This document shows positions 55,167 through 63,748 of a DNA stretch of 64,000 nt, in pieces. The stretch is from Aestuariibius insulae. GTDB lineage: Bacteria; Pseudomonadota; Alphaproteobacteria; Rhodobacterales; Rhodobacteraceae. Made by a program: the position numbers and the translations under genes. The DNA lies in assembly GCF_040783535.2 (NCBI RefSeq), contig NZ_JBFONW020000004.1, positions 62,001 to 126,000 on the forward strand, read 5' to 3'. Under the pieces are notes generated by a model that made no database searches, was not told the origin of the DNA, and saw only the letters and a program-made list of their open reading frames with translations. Positions within the stretch are counted from its first letter, which is position 1. Each line of letters opens with the position of its first letter.

Positions 55167-55456
55167 TGTACGCGGTTGTTGTGACCTTTCAGATCAAAGC
55201 CGGTCAGATCGAGGCCTTCATGCCCGCGATGCTTCAGAATGCGCGAACCTCTTTGACACAAGAACCGGGGTGCCATCGCTTTGACATCTGCACCGACCCG
55301 GGCCGCGCGAACGAGGTGTTTCTCTACGAGCTCTACACGGACCGGTCCGCCTTCGAGGCTCATCTTGCCTCCGCTTACTTCAAGACTTTCGATGCCCATG
55401 TGGCCGAAATGATCGAAAGGAAGGATATCCGCACATATGCCGAGGTCGCATCGTGA
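55166..55456 (+). CDS. Antibiotic biosynthesis monooxygenase (ABM) domain protein
   Basis: 96 residues, one ABM domain (YgiN-like ferredoxin-fold dimer), starting MYAVVVTFQIKAGQIEAFMP and including EPGCHRFDICTDPGR and FLYELYTDRSAFEAHL. Such proteins act as cofactor-free monooxygenases or as small scavengers of reactive products. Its ATG shares a base with the tctA stop, and its stop overlaps the next gene, so it belongs to this operon. Confidence 0.88.
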   Translation: MYAVVVTFQIKAGQIEAFMPAMLQNARTSLTQEPGCHRFDICTDPGRANEVFLYELYTDRSAFEAHLASAYFKTFDAHVAEMIERKDIRTYAEVAS

Positions 55457-56250
55457 GCGAATGGGAGGTCTATGCCGTCAAATATGCGGAGCGAACGGCG
55501 CGGACCCGCGCGGACAGCTTCATCTTTGACGACAACCACGACGCACCCCATGCGATGGATTACTTCATGTGGCTGTTAAAGCGCGGGCCGCAGATGATCT
55601 TGGTCGATACCGGGTATGATGCGGCGGAGGCCAGCTTTCGTGGGCGGCCGATCCGGCTCGATCCGGTGGCGGCGCTGGCCCCGTTCGGGGTCAGGCCCGA
55701 AGACGTGACCGACATCATCGTCACCCATCTGCACTACGATCATGCGGGCGGGCTGCATCTGTTCCCGAATGCGCGACTGCACATGCAAGCTGCAGAGATG
55801 GCCTACGCCACCGGCCCCTGCATGTGCCACGATACTCTTCGTATGCCCTTTACAGCAGCCCATGTCTGCGAGGCGATCAAGCGGCTTTATGCGGGCAAGG
55901 TGACGTTCTATGACGGCGATGCGGAGCTGGCCGATGGCGTGTCGCTGCATTGCATCGGGGGCCATAGCCGCGGATTGCAATGCGTCCGTATCCGAACGCA
56001 AGCGGGTTGGATGGTCCTGGCGTCGGACGCAGCCCATTTCTACGAGAATTTCCTGGCGCGCAAACCTTTCCCTATTGTCGTCGATCTGGAGGACATGCTG
56101 GACGGATTTACAACTTTGGACAGGCTTGCCTCGTCGCCACGTCTGGTCGTGCCGGGCCATGATCCGCTTGTTCGAGCCTATTTCCCGAGCACCTTGTCCA
56201 GCGATATCTTTCGATTGGATGCCGGGCCAAACAGAGACTTCACGATCTAA
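55453..56250 (+). CDS. Metallo-beta-lactamase-fold hydrolase (AHL-lactonase-like)
   Basis: 265 residues from GTG 55453, overlapping the ABM gene stop by four bases. The zinc motif HxHxDH is complete (VTHLHYDHAGG, near residue 93), with further ligands in GGHSRGLQ, ASDAAHFYEN and VPGHDPLV. It belongs to the N-acyl homoserine lactonase-like MBL family, which opens lactones. In this operon it could open a sugar-acid lactone made by the Gfo/Idh/MocA enzyme; quorum-quenching is the alternative. Confidence 0.87.
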   Translation: MSEWEVYAVKYAERTARTRADSFIFDDNHDAPHAMDYFMWLLKRGPQMILVDTGYDAAEASFRGRPIRLDPVAALAPFGVRPEDVTDIIVTHLHYDHAGGLHLFPNARLHMQAAEMAYATGPCMCHDTLRMPFTAAHVCEAIKRLYAGKVTFYDGDAELADGVSLHCIGGHSRGLQCVRIRTQAGWMVLASDAAHFYENFLARKPFPIVVDLEDMLDGFTTLDRLASSPRLVVPGHDPLVRAYFPSTLSSDIFRLDAGPNRDFTI

Positions 56251-56475
56251 GGATCGGTGTCATCGCGGATGGATTCTACCGGCGCATCCGACATTGGTCT
56301 GACATCCGCTGGGGGGGGGGCACGCCTGTCGCTCAGTTCAGCGGCGTGCCGACTGACGCCCCCGAACTTGGTCTAGGTGCCGGCGCAGGACCGTCCTGGA
56401 TTGATCCATTCGTCCGCCGATCCGGATGTCGTGAAATTTGCTTGAGAGCGGTTCGGAGCAGGGCCAACCGCTGTA

Positions 56476-56691
56476 GCAATCGAGACTTTGTCTGAACGGC
56501 TGGCGTCTGAACTGGCGCATTATGGTGTGCGTAGGATCATCGTTGCTGGCAGGTAAACCGCAGCCTCCACGGTGCGGGGCCTTGCGGCCCGGCACCGCAA
56601 GATCGGACCCCGCGCGGCTGTTGGCGTGCCTCTGGTCTCGTCCAACAGACTGGCGCTTGTCCTGAAATCCGGGACCTTTAGAAGATCTTAG
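56476..56691 (+). pseudogene. Four-carbon acid sugar kinase (OtnK) C-terminal remnant
   Basis: The frame reads IETLSERLASELAHYGVRRI then IVAGR, a TAA stop, then TAASTVRGLAARHRKIGPRA and VGVPLV ... LALVLKSGTF. OtnK (DUF1537) C-termini have VVAGGETSGAVV...L.IGPEI.PGVPW ... LALALKSGNFG. One stop and drift at the ATP-binding residues show it is dead. Only the end of the gene remains. Confidence 0.7.
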
Positions 56692-56819
56692 GTTTTCCAA
56701 AAGACACGGAGCGCGGTGGAGACGAACGTGTGCGCGAGGCACCAGACTCAGAGAAGATATCTGCGTTCTCGCGAAGTCATTTCTTAACCGCGGTCTGACC
56801 TGAGGGTCCTCGGGGAACA

Positions 56820-57131
56820 TCTATGCGCATTTGTCTTACGGGTTCTTCCTTGAGCACCCCGACGAGACAAACAATGCGGTTTCTTAATCCCGCGCAGATC
56901 AGCCGCCTCGATGCGGAATTCAATTTGCTCTCTAGCGATCGTCCAAGCAAGGTCCCCCTGCACTCCACGTTCTAAGAAACACGTACAAGTACAGGCGCTA
57001 CGGTTCATCTACAGTCGACCGACTTAGTTGCCTTGTCGATGCTGCCGGACACCGATCCTGACAACGCTTTGCCGCCGCTACCCCTGCAGTTAATCATGCG
57101 GGTCGGGAAGGTGAGGTTGCTGACGTTCTAA
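56820..57131 (+). pseudogene. Class II aldolase (OtnC-like) remnant
   Basis: Pieces read STPTRQTMRFLNPAQISRL, then DAEFNLLSSDRPSKVPLHST, and after stops and a shift STDLVALSMLPDTDPDNALP and IMRVGKVRLLTF. OtnC-type aldolases have TPTxxxMRxLxPxxISRLD, RPSKEVPLH and HSTHSVALSMLPDTDPDNALPPLTPY...MRVGKV. It follows the kinase remnant in the order typical of otnK-otnC loci. Confidence 0.72.
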
Positions 57132-57227
57132 CACACACGTACAAAGGTCTCCCTCCGATTACTAAGCGTTACGGGCATGCTGCGCACTATTGGCGCTGCA
57201 CGCAGACAATCGAATTGACTGCATCAA

Positions 57228-58062
57228 TCAGTCGTCCATCACATTTGCGCAGTGTTGAGCGATCACATCTAGAACTGCGGGCGCATCGATGTTCCCAATT
57301 GGTAGACAGCCCGTTCTGGGACACTGAATATCGAAACTGTCAACATGAGCGATCAGGCCCGCATTCTCAGTCGGAGCGCCTTCGGTGTTGTAGAGTTGAA
57401 AGTCACATAGATCGGAGCCACGCTATCGTAATCGGCATACGCAGAGACCGACGTATAGGACCAGTGGCAGGTCCGGGCGAATGATCTGTTCGATCACTTC
57501 CCAGTCCTGGCCTTCCGACCGGGTCAGAAGCGTGAAAATCTCGCAATCGCGCGTGATGCGGAGGTCGATCGGACCAATTGAGGCGGGCAGGATCGGCAGT
57601 GCCGACAAGGTATTGGCAGTTGTCTTCAACTCGTAATGCGGCTTGCCAGCCGAGGCAGCTGTGCCGATTGAGAAAAATGACCAGTTTTCCTGCCTGGGCG
57701 TCCAGATTGCAGCGGAAACCTTACCTGGCTCACGTATGAACAGTCCTGCAAGCGAGAATGAGGTCGGCCTTTGTGCCAGTCACCTGAATACGCGTGGTCA
57801 AGATAAAGTTGTTGCTGACCCGGTATTAAAGGTGCCCCGCTTCATTGTCTTAAAATCAGCCGGATAACACTGGTTTTAAGATGAGCCTCCTGTCTTCTAT
57901 ACGCAGATCTTGTTATTTGCGCGTGAAGTCATCGGGCAGGTGTTCGGACCAGACTTCGAGCGCAAAAGTATCATCAGATGCAGTCGAGAGAGCGCTGATA
58001 TCATCGGCTAGCGCAAACGTTGTAGAGGCAACGAGCGCGATCGAAGCGACGGTGGTTTTCAC
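57228..58062 (-). pseudogene. Decayed secreted protein, possibly jelly-roll (LamG-like)
   Basis: From GTG 58062 (AGGAG eight bases upstream) a signal peptide (VKTTVASIALVASTTFALA) and about 30 residues are read until a TAA at 57915-57913. Further along the minus strand the protein continues with LAGLFIREPGKVSAAIWTPR, NWSFFSIGTAASAGKPHYEL, IDLRITRDCEIFTLLTRSEG, EVIEQIIRPDLPLVLYVG and then LYNTEGAPTENAGLIAHVDS up to a stop at 57230. Several frameshifts separate these parts. The pattern suggests a single-domain secreted binding or hydrolase-related protein; the family is a guess. Confidence 0.5.
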
Positions 58063-58168
58063 TAGGATCTCCTGTTCTATCGCTTTCCTTTCCAGCGCTT
58101 TTCTTTGTTGGGGCGAAAACCAATGCTTCCGATAATTTCCACAAGTGAAAGTAATATATGTTTCAGGT

Positions 58169-59010
58169 ATGGATTATCGCTGTGTCGTCGCGCCAAGTGA
58201 GGAAAGGAGTTTTTACTCAGGCGTCCGAGGTTCTGGGCGTTTCCCAACCTGCCCTGACTGCACGGCTACGGACTATCGAGGAAAATCTTAGCGTTTGCTT
58301 GTTCTGGCGCGGCAGGCATGGTGCCTTAGTAACGCCAGCCGATGAGGCATTCATCGATGCTGCTCGGTAGATCATCGAGATGGCGGATCAATTTGCGGAA
58401 GACGCCCGACACTCGGATCGCGGCGTGGGCCAACATTTGTGTATCAGCTTAACGCAAATCGCCGCTGTTCAAGTTATTCTCCCAATATTGAAGTCTTTCG
58501 CGAAAAGTACGCCTTTGCCCACGCTAGATTGAGCGGAAGACCTCGTCTATTTTAGAGGCATAGGTCGAGCAGAATCTAATTGATTTAGCCTTCTTTCATC
58601 CCCCCGTACATCATGCTGGGCTGTCCGAGCTCCCGCTAATTCTACAATGACTTATTAAGTATGATGCAATAGCGTTTCCCCATGATCGGCCGTCCGCCAT
58701 CCGCTACACAGACGCGATGCTCCGGTTCTCGTAGCAGAGTTTGCTCGTCGCGAACCCTCAGGCAGTGGAGGTGGACGCGCGGCAGAGGTGAATACGGCAT
58801 TCAGCGCGATCGTAATGTCCTATGCGGAGTAAGGCCCGTCGGTCAGACCAGGGGATTTTCCCAGTCCATTCGGTTATAAAAAGACTTGCCCAAATGGCGT
58901 ACGACTGAAAGCGGAGCCGGGAACAAGTATCGTTTGACGCAGTCTTGACCGCTGCCACATGGTCAGGACTTTGCTAGAAATCTTTCGGAGATCATCAAGC
59001 GAACACGTCT
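58169..59010 (+). pseudogene. LysR-family regulator pseudogene
   Basis: ATG 58169 opens MDYRCVVAPSEERSF; after a one-base shift the HTH reads TQASEVLGVSQPALTARLRT. Stops and shifts follow, but later pieces match the effector domain: QIAAVQVILPILKSFAKS, FARREPSGSGGGRAAEVNTA, FSAIVMSYAE and VRTLLEIFRRSS at the end. It is divergent from the decayed secreted protein gene, which it probably once controlled. Confidence 0.7.
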
Positions 59011-59734
59011 TGCCGGCTTTGAGAGGAAGCCAATTGCAGCGCAAGCAGTATCGGTCATCGCAGGCTCTCCTGATACCTCGCTGCGTTGGCCACGAAGGGC
59101 GGGTTCGGAAAAACATAGCCGTTTGCTGCGGCTCCCCCGGTGTCGGTTCACAGATTTGAACTGACGGAACCTCATCGAACTTGAAAAAGCAATCCGGCTA
59201 CGAGTTCGTCATTCTCCATTCTGTTCTAGCGTCAGTTTATGTCTCGCCAATTTTTTGTTTTCGATCCCTTCCTTCTCTGAATTTGTTTGGTTGACTGCTC
59301 TAGATTCGCTGCTTCCATTCCGAGAGGAGGCTTCTTGGGATCATACGTCGTGGGACGGAATCAACCTATCAATCGTCGAAAGAAGTTGAACATCACTCGG
59401 GCACCTTTGCTTTTAGACCGAGCGCATTAAACTCGCGGCCATCCATCTTGGACTCATTTTTGCTATAATAGCGCGTTCCTTCAGTATGAACTCTTGTAGA
59501 TGAATTTCGGCAACACGTCATTCCTCAACCGAAAGCACAGTATAATATTGAGAAGCTTAAGAAGCGAAGTCGCGCAGGGTAGAGTTTTTGAAAAATGACT
59601 AAGTTTTAGGCAAATCGATAAAGCTGAAACCGTCATTTGTGCACCGCGTAGTATCGAACAAGATGGGCTCTTTCCCAAACTTCGAATGCATCGCGGCATG
59701 CTGTAATATGTTGCGCCAGCCAACGTCGGGTTCT
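59011..59734. other. AT-rich region without recognisable gene
   Basis: No frame on either strand shows a family pattern. If the recombinase remnant that follows was once complete, its catalytic N-terminal part would have stood here, but I cannot see it. Confidence 0.4.
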
Positions 59735-60480
59735 TTTTGTAGGCGGTTTGCCCTTCTCGTACGTGTATCTTCTTCAGCTCTTGCGCAATCGGTTCTATGC
59801 GAGGCGGATCCGTCGTGAGAGCCGGATCATCAGGGGGCTGCATCCCGCCCTCATTGACCCCGCGCCTTGGAAGGGGGTCCACTGCATTTGGAGGACCAGG
59901 TGGGGCAGGCGCGCGCAGGACTGCGCCTTCTCCTTTGACTGGCAAGCTTTTCGATGCATCGGGGAGCGGTTGACGCCGAACTGTTTGACGCGAAAAGGGA
60001 TAGTGGTCCTGTATGGCTCTCGCACCGGTTATCGCGGATCGACGCCAAGCACATCCGTGCGGCTGGAGAGTGCTCGCCCACCCCCTCGAGCGGATGCTGA
60101 TCGATGCGTCTTGGACCTCGTCACGGATCTTTGCTCTGATGCTGGGGGATTAATCCACCGCGCGGTTGGCGAGCGCGTTGGAGAAGTTTGCGCAATCCCG
60201 TGCGCTGCGGCGAGAGGCTTGCGTGGATCGAGTAGGTCGATCTGAGGCCGGGAGCGCTGATCGTAAGGTTCCGGCCAGAGAGCATCGCGGCGCAAATCGT
60301 CGCAGAAGGCACCTGCCGGCGCCGGGTGCAGGATCTCAGCGATTTGGCTCTGCTGACTCCGAGGTCCTTGAGGCGATTGCGACAGGCGCACGACCAGCGG
60401 GACGGACCTTCGATTGCCTGATTAAGACCGGCGTCCTGCCTGTCTGGGCAGACCAGATCCAGAAGTTCGCCGACCTATAG
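59735..60480 (+). pseudogene. Large serine recombinase remnant (recombinase domain, zinc ribbon and C-terminal part)
   Basis: Across several frames the + strand reads VYLLQLLRNRFYARRIRRES, RGLHPALIDPAPW, then SPLTGKLFDASG, RLTPNCLTRKG and, near the end, PESIAAQIVAEGTCRRRVQD with EVLEAIATGARPAG and FDCLIKTGVLPVWADQIQKF. This is the order found downstream of the catalytic domain in large serine recombinases (I..IL.N..Y.GRI, HP.I(I/V)D..LW, SPL.G.LFD..G, and the (ESIAAIA..E)-(LAPE..EAI..G..P) tail). Many stops and shifts mark it as dead. It lies 180 bases from the tRNA-Gln gene. Confidence 0.65.
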
Positions 60481-60662
60481 ACTGCCCCCTCTGGGATGTT
60501 CGTAAAGTCGGACCGCCTAAGCAGCGAACCGGGATGCCTAGCCTGGTTGGCTGCGTAACCGCCTTCGAGCCAAGTCTCATCGACAGGGCCTTACTGCCAA
60601 GGCGCTGAAATCTCGTCGTGATATAACGGGAAAAGAGAGAATGCCGGTGGGAGAGAGGTGCC

Positions 60663-60737
60663 TGGCTGGGGTGGTAGGATTCGAACCTACGATACACGGT
60701 ACCAAAAACCGATGCCTTACCGCTTGGCTACACCCCA
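60663..60737 (-). tRNA. tRNA-Gln (anticodon UUG)
   Basis: 75 bases including an encoded CCA. Read on the minus strand: acceptor TGGGGTG pairs with CACCCCA, D arm AGCCAAGCGGTAAGGC, anticodon loop with TTG inside CGGTTTTTGGTACCG, and T arm GTAGGTTCGAATCCTAC. The 3' end faces the accessory region with the recombinase remnant. Such 3' ends are common integration targets. Confidence 0.96.
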
Positions 60738-60800
60738 TTGGCGAGACGCGTCTTACTGCTAGCCGTGGGGCGACGCAAGACCCGGGATGACGAGATTGCT

Positions 60801-62147
60801 TTATTCCGTAGGTGCATCTTCCGAGAGGAGATCCGATCGGCTTTCATCCTCGCGTTCGCCGTCAATCATCCTGTCGAGAGCGTCTTCGTTCGCGGTATCG
60901 ACGGGATCGGGATCTTCGGGGTCGGGGCCGGAAACTTGTCCGGGCGAAGCGGGCTGGACCGTATCGGCTTCTTCGATGCCGAGCAAATTGCCGCCCAGGA
61001 CCTGAACGCGGTAGGTGGTGTCTGGCACTTCGACGCCAGCGGCTTCGATCGCGTTCTTTACCTGCCGAAGCGCCTCTCCTCTTGCGCGATGGATGGAGGT
61101 TTCGCGTTGGTCTATCCAGCCCGTGACCGTCAGGAAGATCGCGCCGTCACCGATCCTGTCGATCCAGACCAGCGGCTCAGGTTCAGCCAGTGTAAAGGCC
61201 AGATCCCTGACAACCTGCGTCGCGAGTTTTCGGATGGCGGCCAGATCCGCATCAGAGGCGACGCCTATTTCGAAAAGGAACCGCCGCTCGGGGTTGCGGG
61301 TGAAATTCGTGATCCGGCTTTTGAAGACAATCGCATTGGGGATGCGGATATGGTTGCCGTCAAAGCTGAGCAGGATCGTGGCGCGGCTGGTCAGGCGGAT
61401 GACCTTGCCTTGCTCATGGCCTTCGACCTCGACCACGTCATTGGGCCGAAAGGGTTGTCTGAAGCTGAGCATGACGGAGGCGATGAAATTCTCGACCGTG
61501 TCACGGACCGCGAAACCGATGGCAAGACCGATGATACCGGCAGCGCCGAGGATCGTGCCCAGAAGCGCGGTCGCGCCCATGATGTCGAGCGCGATGACAA
61601 GGCCGCCGATGATGAAGAGCAGGCGGATGATCTGGCGGTAGATCTGCGCAATGAAGGCATTGGGGGCGAGGCGTTCCCATGGCTCTTTCAGTCGGGAGAT
61701 GGCGATGCCCGCGAAAACGATCAGGCCGAAGACGAAGAGCGCCACCAAAAGCAGCGGAAAGGCGGAGAGGATCTGGGTCAGGCGGGACGCGAGACGATCC
61801 ATTGCGGGATCCAGCCGGCGGGAGATGTCTGCGGTGGCCTGCACCTCGTTCTTGACCTGGACCACCCCTTCGATCCGGGCGGCCAGAGCCGTCAGCTCGG
61901 TCGCGTCGGCCGTTTCGTCGGTTTCTCCGCGCAGGGTCATGACACCGGAATTGACCGTTATGCTCACATCGCCGTAGCCGCCAAGCTCATCGAGGATGGC
62001 GCGCATGCGGGTTTCGATCGCGGCATCGGGAGTGCTGTCGCTGCCGGTCGCGATCGTCCCGTTCGGCTGGTCCGTCGTCGTCTGGGCGGTCGCGCCCGGT
62101 CCGGCAAAGAGGGCCAGCGCGACAAGAAGGGCCTTGAGGATCTGCAT
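60801..62147 (-). CDS. Mechanosensitive channel of the MscS family with an N-terminal BON domain
   Basis: 448 residues. A signal peptide (MQILKALLVALALFAG) precedes a BON domain (about residues 45-110: TRMRAILDELGGYGDVSITV, GVVQVKNEVQA). Three membrane segments follow and then the MscS core with GLAIGFAVRDTVENFIASVM and FRQPFRPNDVVEVEG, and the cytoplasmic beta domain. The C-terminus is a long acidic tail. It opens under membrane tension to release solutes on hypo-osmotic shock. The BON domain may bind the cell envelope. It precedes no operon partner. Confidence 0.92.
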   Translation of the reverse strand: MQILKALLVALALFAGPGATAQTTTDQPNGTIATGSDSTPDAAIETRMRAILDELGGYGDVSITVNSGVMTLRGETDETADATELTALAARIEGVVQVKNEVQATADISRRLDPAMDRLASRLTQILSAFPLLLVALFVFGLIVFAGIAISRLKEPWERLAPNAFIAQIYRQIIRLLFIIGGLVIALDIMGATALLGTILGAAGIIGLAIGFAVRDTVENFIASVMLSFRQPFRPNDVVEVEGHEQGKVIRLTSRATILLSFDGNHIRIPNAIVFKSRITNFTRNPERRFLFEIGVASDADLAAIRKLATQVVRDLAFTLAEPEPLVWIDRIGDGAIFLTVTGWIDQRETSIHRARGEALRQVKNAIEAAGVEVPDTTYRVQVLGGNLLGIEEADTVQPASPGQVSGPDPEDPDPVDTANEDALDRMIDGEREDESRSDLLSEDAPTE

Positions 62148-62152
62148 GGGTC

Positions 62153-63748
62153 TTACGATGTCACTTGTTCGCGCAATATCGACGCTGTCAGAGAGGTCAT
62201 CAGATAGATCCCGATCAGCAGAAGAAAGGTCAGGATCGTATTTTCGAAGGCCCTTGGATAAGACGGCTCGTCCGGGACGATCGGCTCAACATTGAGCGAG
62301 AGGTAGCTGCTTTGGCGATCCGCCTCGATCCGGGCCGTTTCCATCTGCTGGAGGGCCTGTTGCACCATGACGGTACGGAACTGATAGTTCTCTTCCGCCG
62401 TGCGCAACTCGCTGTTCTTGACGGCCTGACTGACGCCTTCTGTTCCGGCCTGTGTCGCCCGTTCCCTCAGCTGTTCGATCAGAGCGGCGATCCTGTCGAT
62501 TTCGCCCTGAACGCCATCGACGCGCGCCTGATTGGGGCGCCTGACGTCCATCAGACCGCGCAGTTCCAGCTGTTTGGTCTGCATCTGGGTTTCGAGCTGG
62601 GCAATCTGCTGCACGAGCGCCGCGGTTTCACCGACGGGGTCGATTGACTGCACCTCAGACTGCAGGCGCCCAAGCTCGGCGAGTGCCTCGGATCTGCGCA
62701 GTTCCGCTTCCTCGTAGCTTTGACGCGCGCCGGCCATCTGGTCCTCGCGCACGCGTTGGGTCAGGTTGTCGACCTCCTCTTCCGCGTAATCGATGAGCGC
62801 GTCCGCAAATTCGATTGCGGTCTCGGGCGCGGCGGCCACGACTTCCATCCTCAAGAGGCCCTCAGTCGGGTCGTAGGAAATCTCTACCCTCTTTTTGTAG
62901 ACGTCAAAGGCATCCTCGAATGTGGCGTCCGGTTCGAGCCGCTGGATCGGATCGATCCAGTCCTGACTGAAATGCGCGATGAAGCCCTTGTCATCATTGA
63001 GCTGCTGGAGCGCCTCGCGGGATTGGAGGAAGGATTGCACGCCAACGCTTTCCTGCTGGGTGGCAAGCCCGGTGCCCTGGAATAGCCCGCCTATCCCCCC
63101 GCCGCCACCGGCGCCCTGGGACTGGTTCTTTGTGACGATGAATTCCGTATGCGTCGCGTACATCGGCGTGGCCAGCACATAGAAGTAGTATCCTGCGAAG
63201 ATGGTCGGCAGGAATACGAAGGCCGTCATGCGTGCCAGCAGCATCGCCAAACGACGCCTGCGCCGCTTTGCGATATCTCGCTGGATCGCTTGAATCTCGA
63301 CGGTTCGCTGCTGAGGTGAGGCGAGATCTTTGGAAGGGAGGTTCTTCTGGCCCTTCGGCATCGTCTGCGGAAGTTGAACGCGGCTTTCTTTCGCGACCTC
63401 TGTTGATTGGGGTTGCCCGGCGGGCACGACATCGAGGACGCCGGATCGTTTGAAGGGATCGATGCCGCGCAGGCGAAGTTCGCGAACCGCCTCGAAATCG
63501 GACTGGGGATTGAGACCGTTCTTTCCGGCCAGCCGTCTTGCTGTCCGCAGCTGCTTTGCCGTCAGGCCTTCTGCCTGGATTTCTTCGATAGAGGTTGGAC
63601 CAAGCGCGGATCCCGCCGCGGCGCCGGACGGATCAGTCCGGCGCTTGACGACCCGAACGGTGGGCTGACCCCGTTTCTGAAGTGCCCGGCTCGCGATTGT
63701 CTCGCTGGCCTGGAGGCTGAATTTCTGTGCCTTAGCTTTGGTAGTCAT
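62153..63748 (-). CDS. kpsE: Capsule polysaccharide export inner-membrane protein (KpsE/CtrB/BexC family)
   Basis: 531 residues from ATG 63748. A long basic, probably disordered N-terminus (about 160 residues, with KRRRRRLAMLLARM) leads to membrane segment 1 (AFVFLPTIFAGYYFYVL), then a periplasmic region with coiled-coil stretches (about 330-480) and membrane segment 2 near the C-terminus (ENTILTFLLLIGIYLMTSL). This is the polysaccharide co-polymerase/exporter family that works with KpsT and KpsM. The start overlaps the kpsT end by 17 bases. The basic N-terminal extension is longer than in typical KpsE. Confidence 0.9.
   Translation of the reverse strand: MTTKAKAQKFSLQASETIASRALQKRGQPTVRVVKRRTDPSGAAAGSALGPTSIEEIQAEGLTAKQLRTARRLAGKNGLNPQSDFEAVRELRLRGIDPFKRSGVLDVVPAGQPQSTEVAKESRVQLPQTMPKGQKNLPSKDLASPQQRTVEIQAIQRDIAKRRRRRLAMLLARMTAFVFLPTIFAGYYFYVLATPMYATHTEFIVTKNQSQGAGGGGGIGGLFQGTGLATQQESVGVQSFLQSREALQQLNDDKGFIAHFSQDWIDPIQRLEPDATFEDAFDVYKKRVEISYDPTEGLLRMEVVAAAPETAIEFADALIDYAEEEVDNLTQRVREDQMAGARQSYEEAELRRSEALAELGRLQSEVQSIDPVGETAALVQQIAQLETQMQTKQLELRGLMDVRRPNQARVDGVQGEIDRIAALIEQLRERATQAGTEGVSQAVKNSELRTAEENYQFRTVMVQQALQQMETARIEADRQSSYLSLNVEPIVPDEPSYPRAFENTILTFLLLIGIYLMTSLTASILREQVTS

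Noticed and set aside
56311..56320. Run of ten G as a possible phase-variation tract
   Set aside because: It lies outside any intact gene, between the MBL-fold gene and the kinase remnant, so slippage would have no coding effect that I can see.
57881..58135. + strand frame of 84 codons
   Set aside because: Ser-rich shadow opposite the 5' end of the decayed secreted protein, which has the ribosome site and signal peptide.
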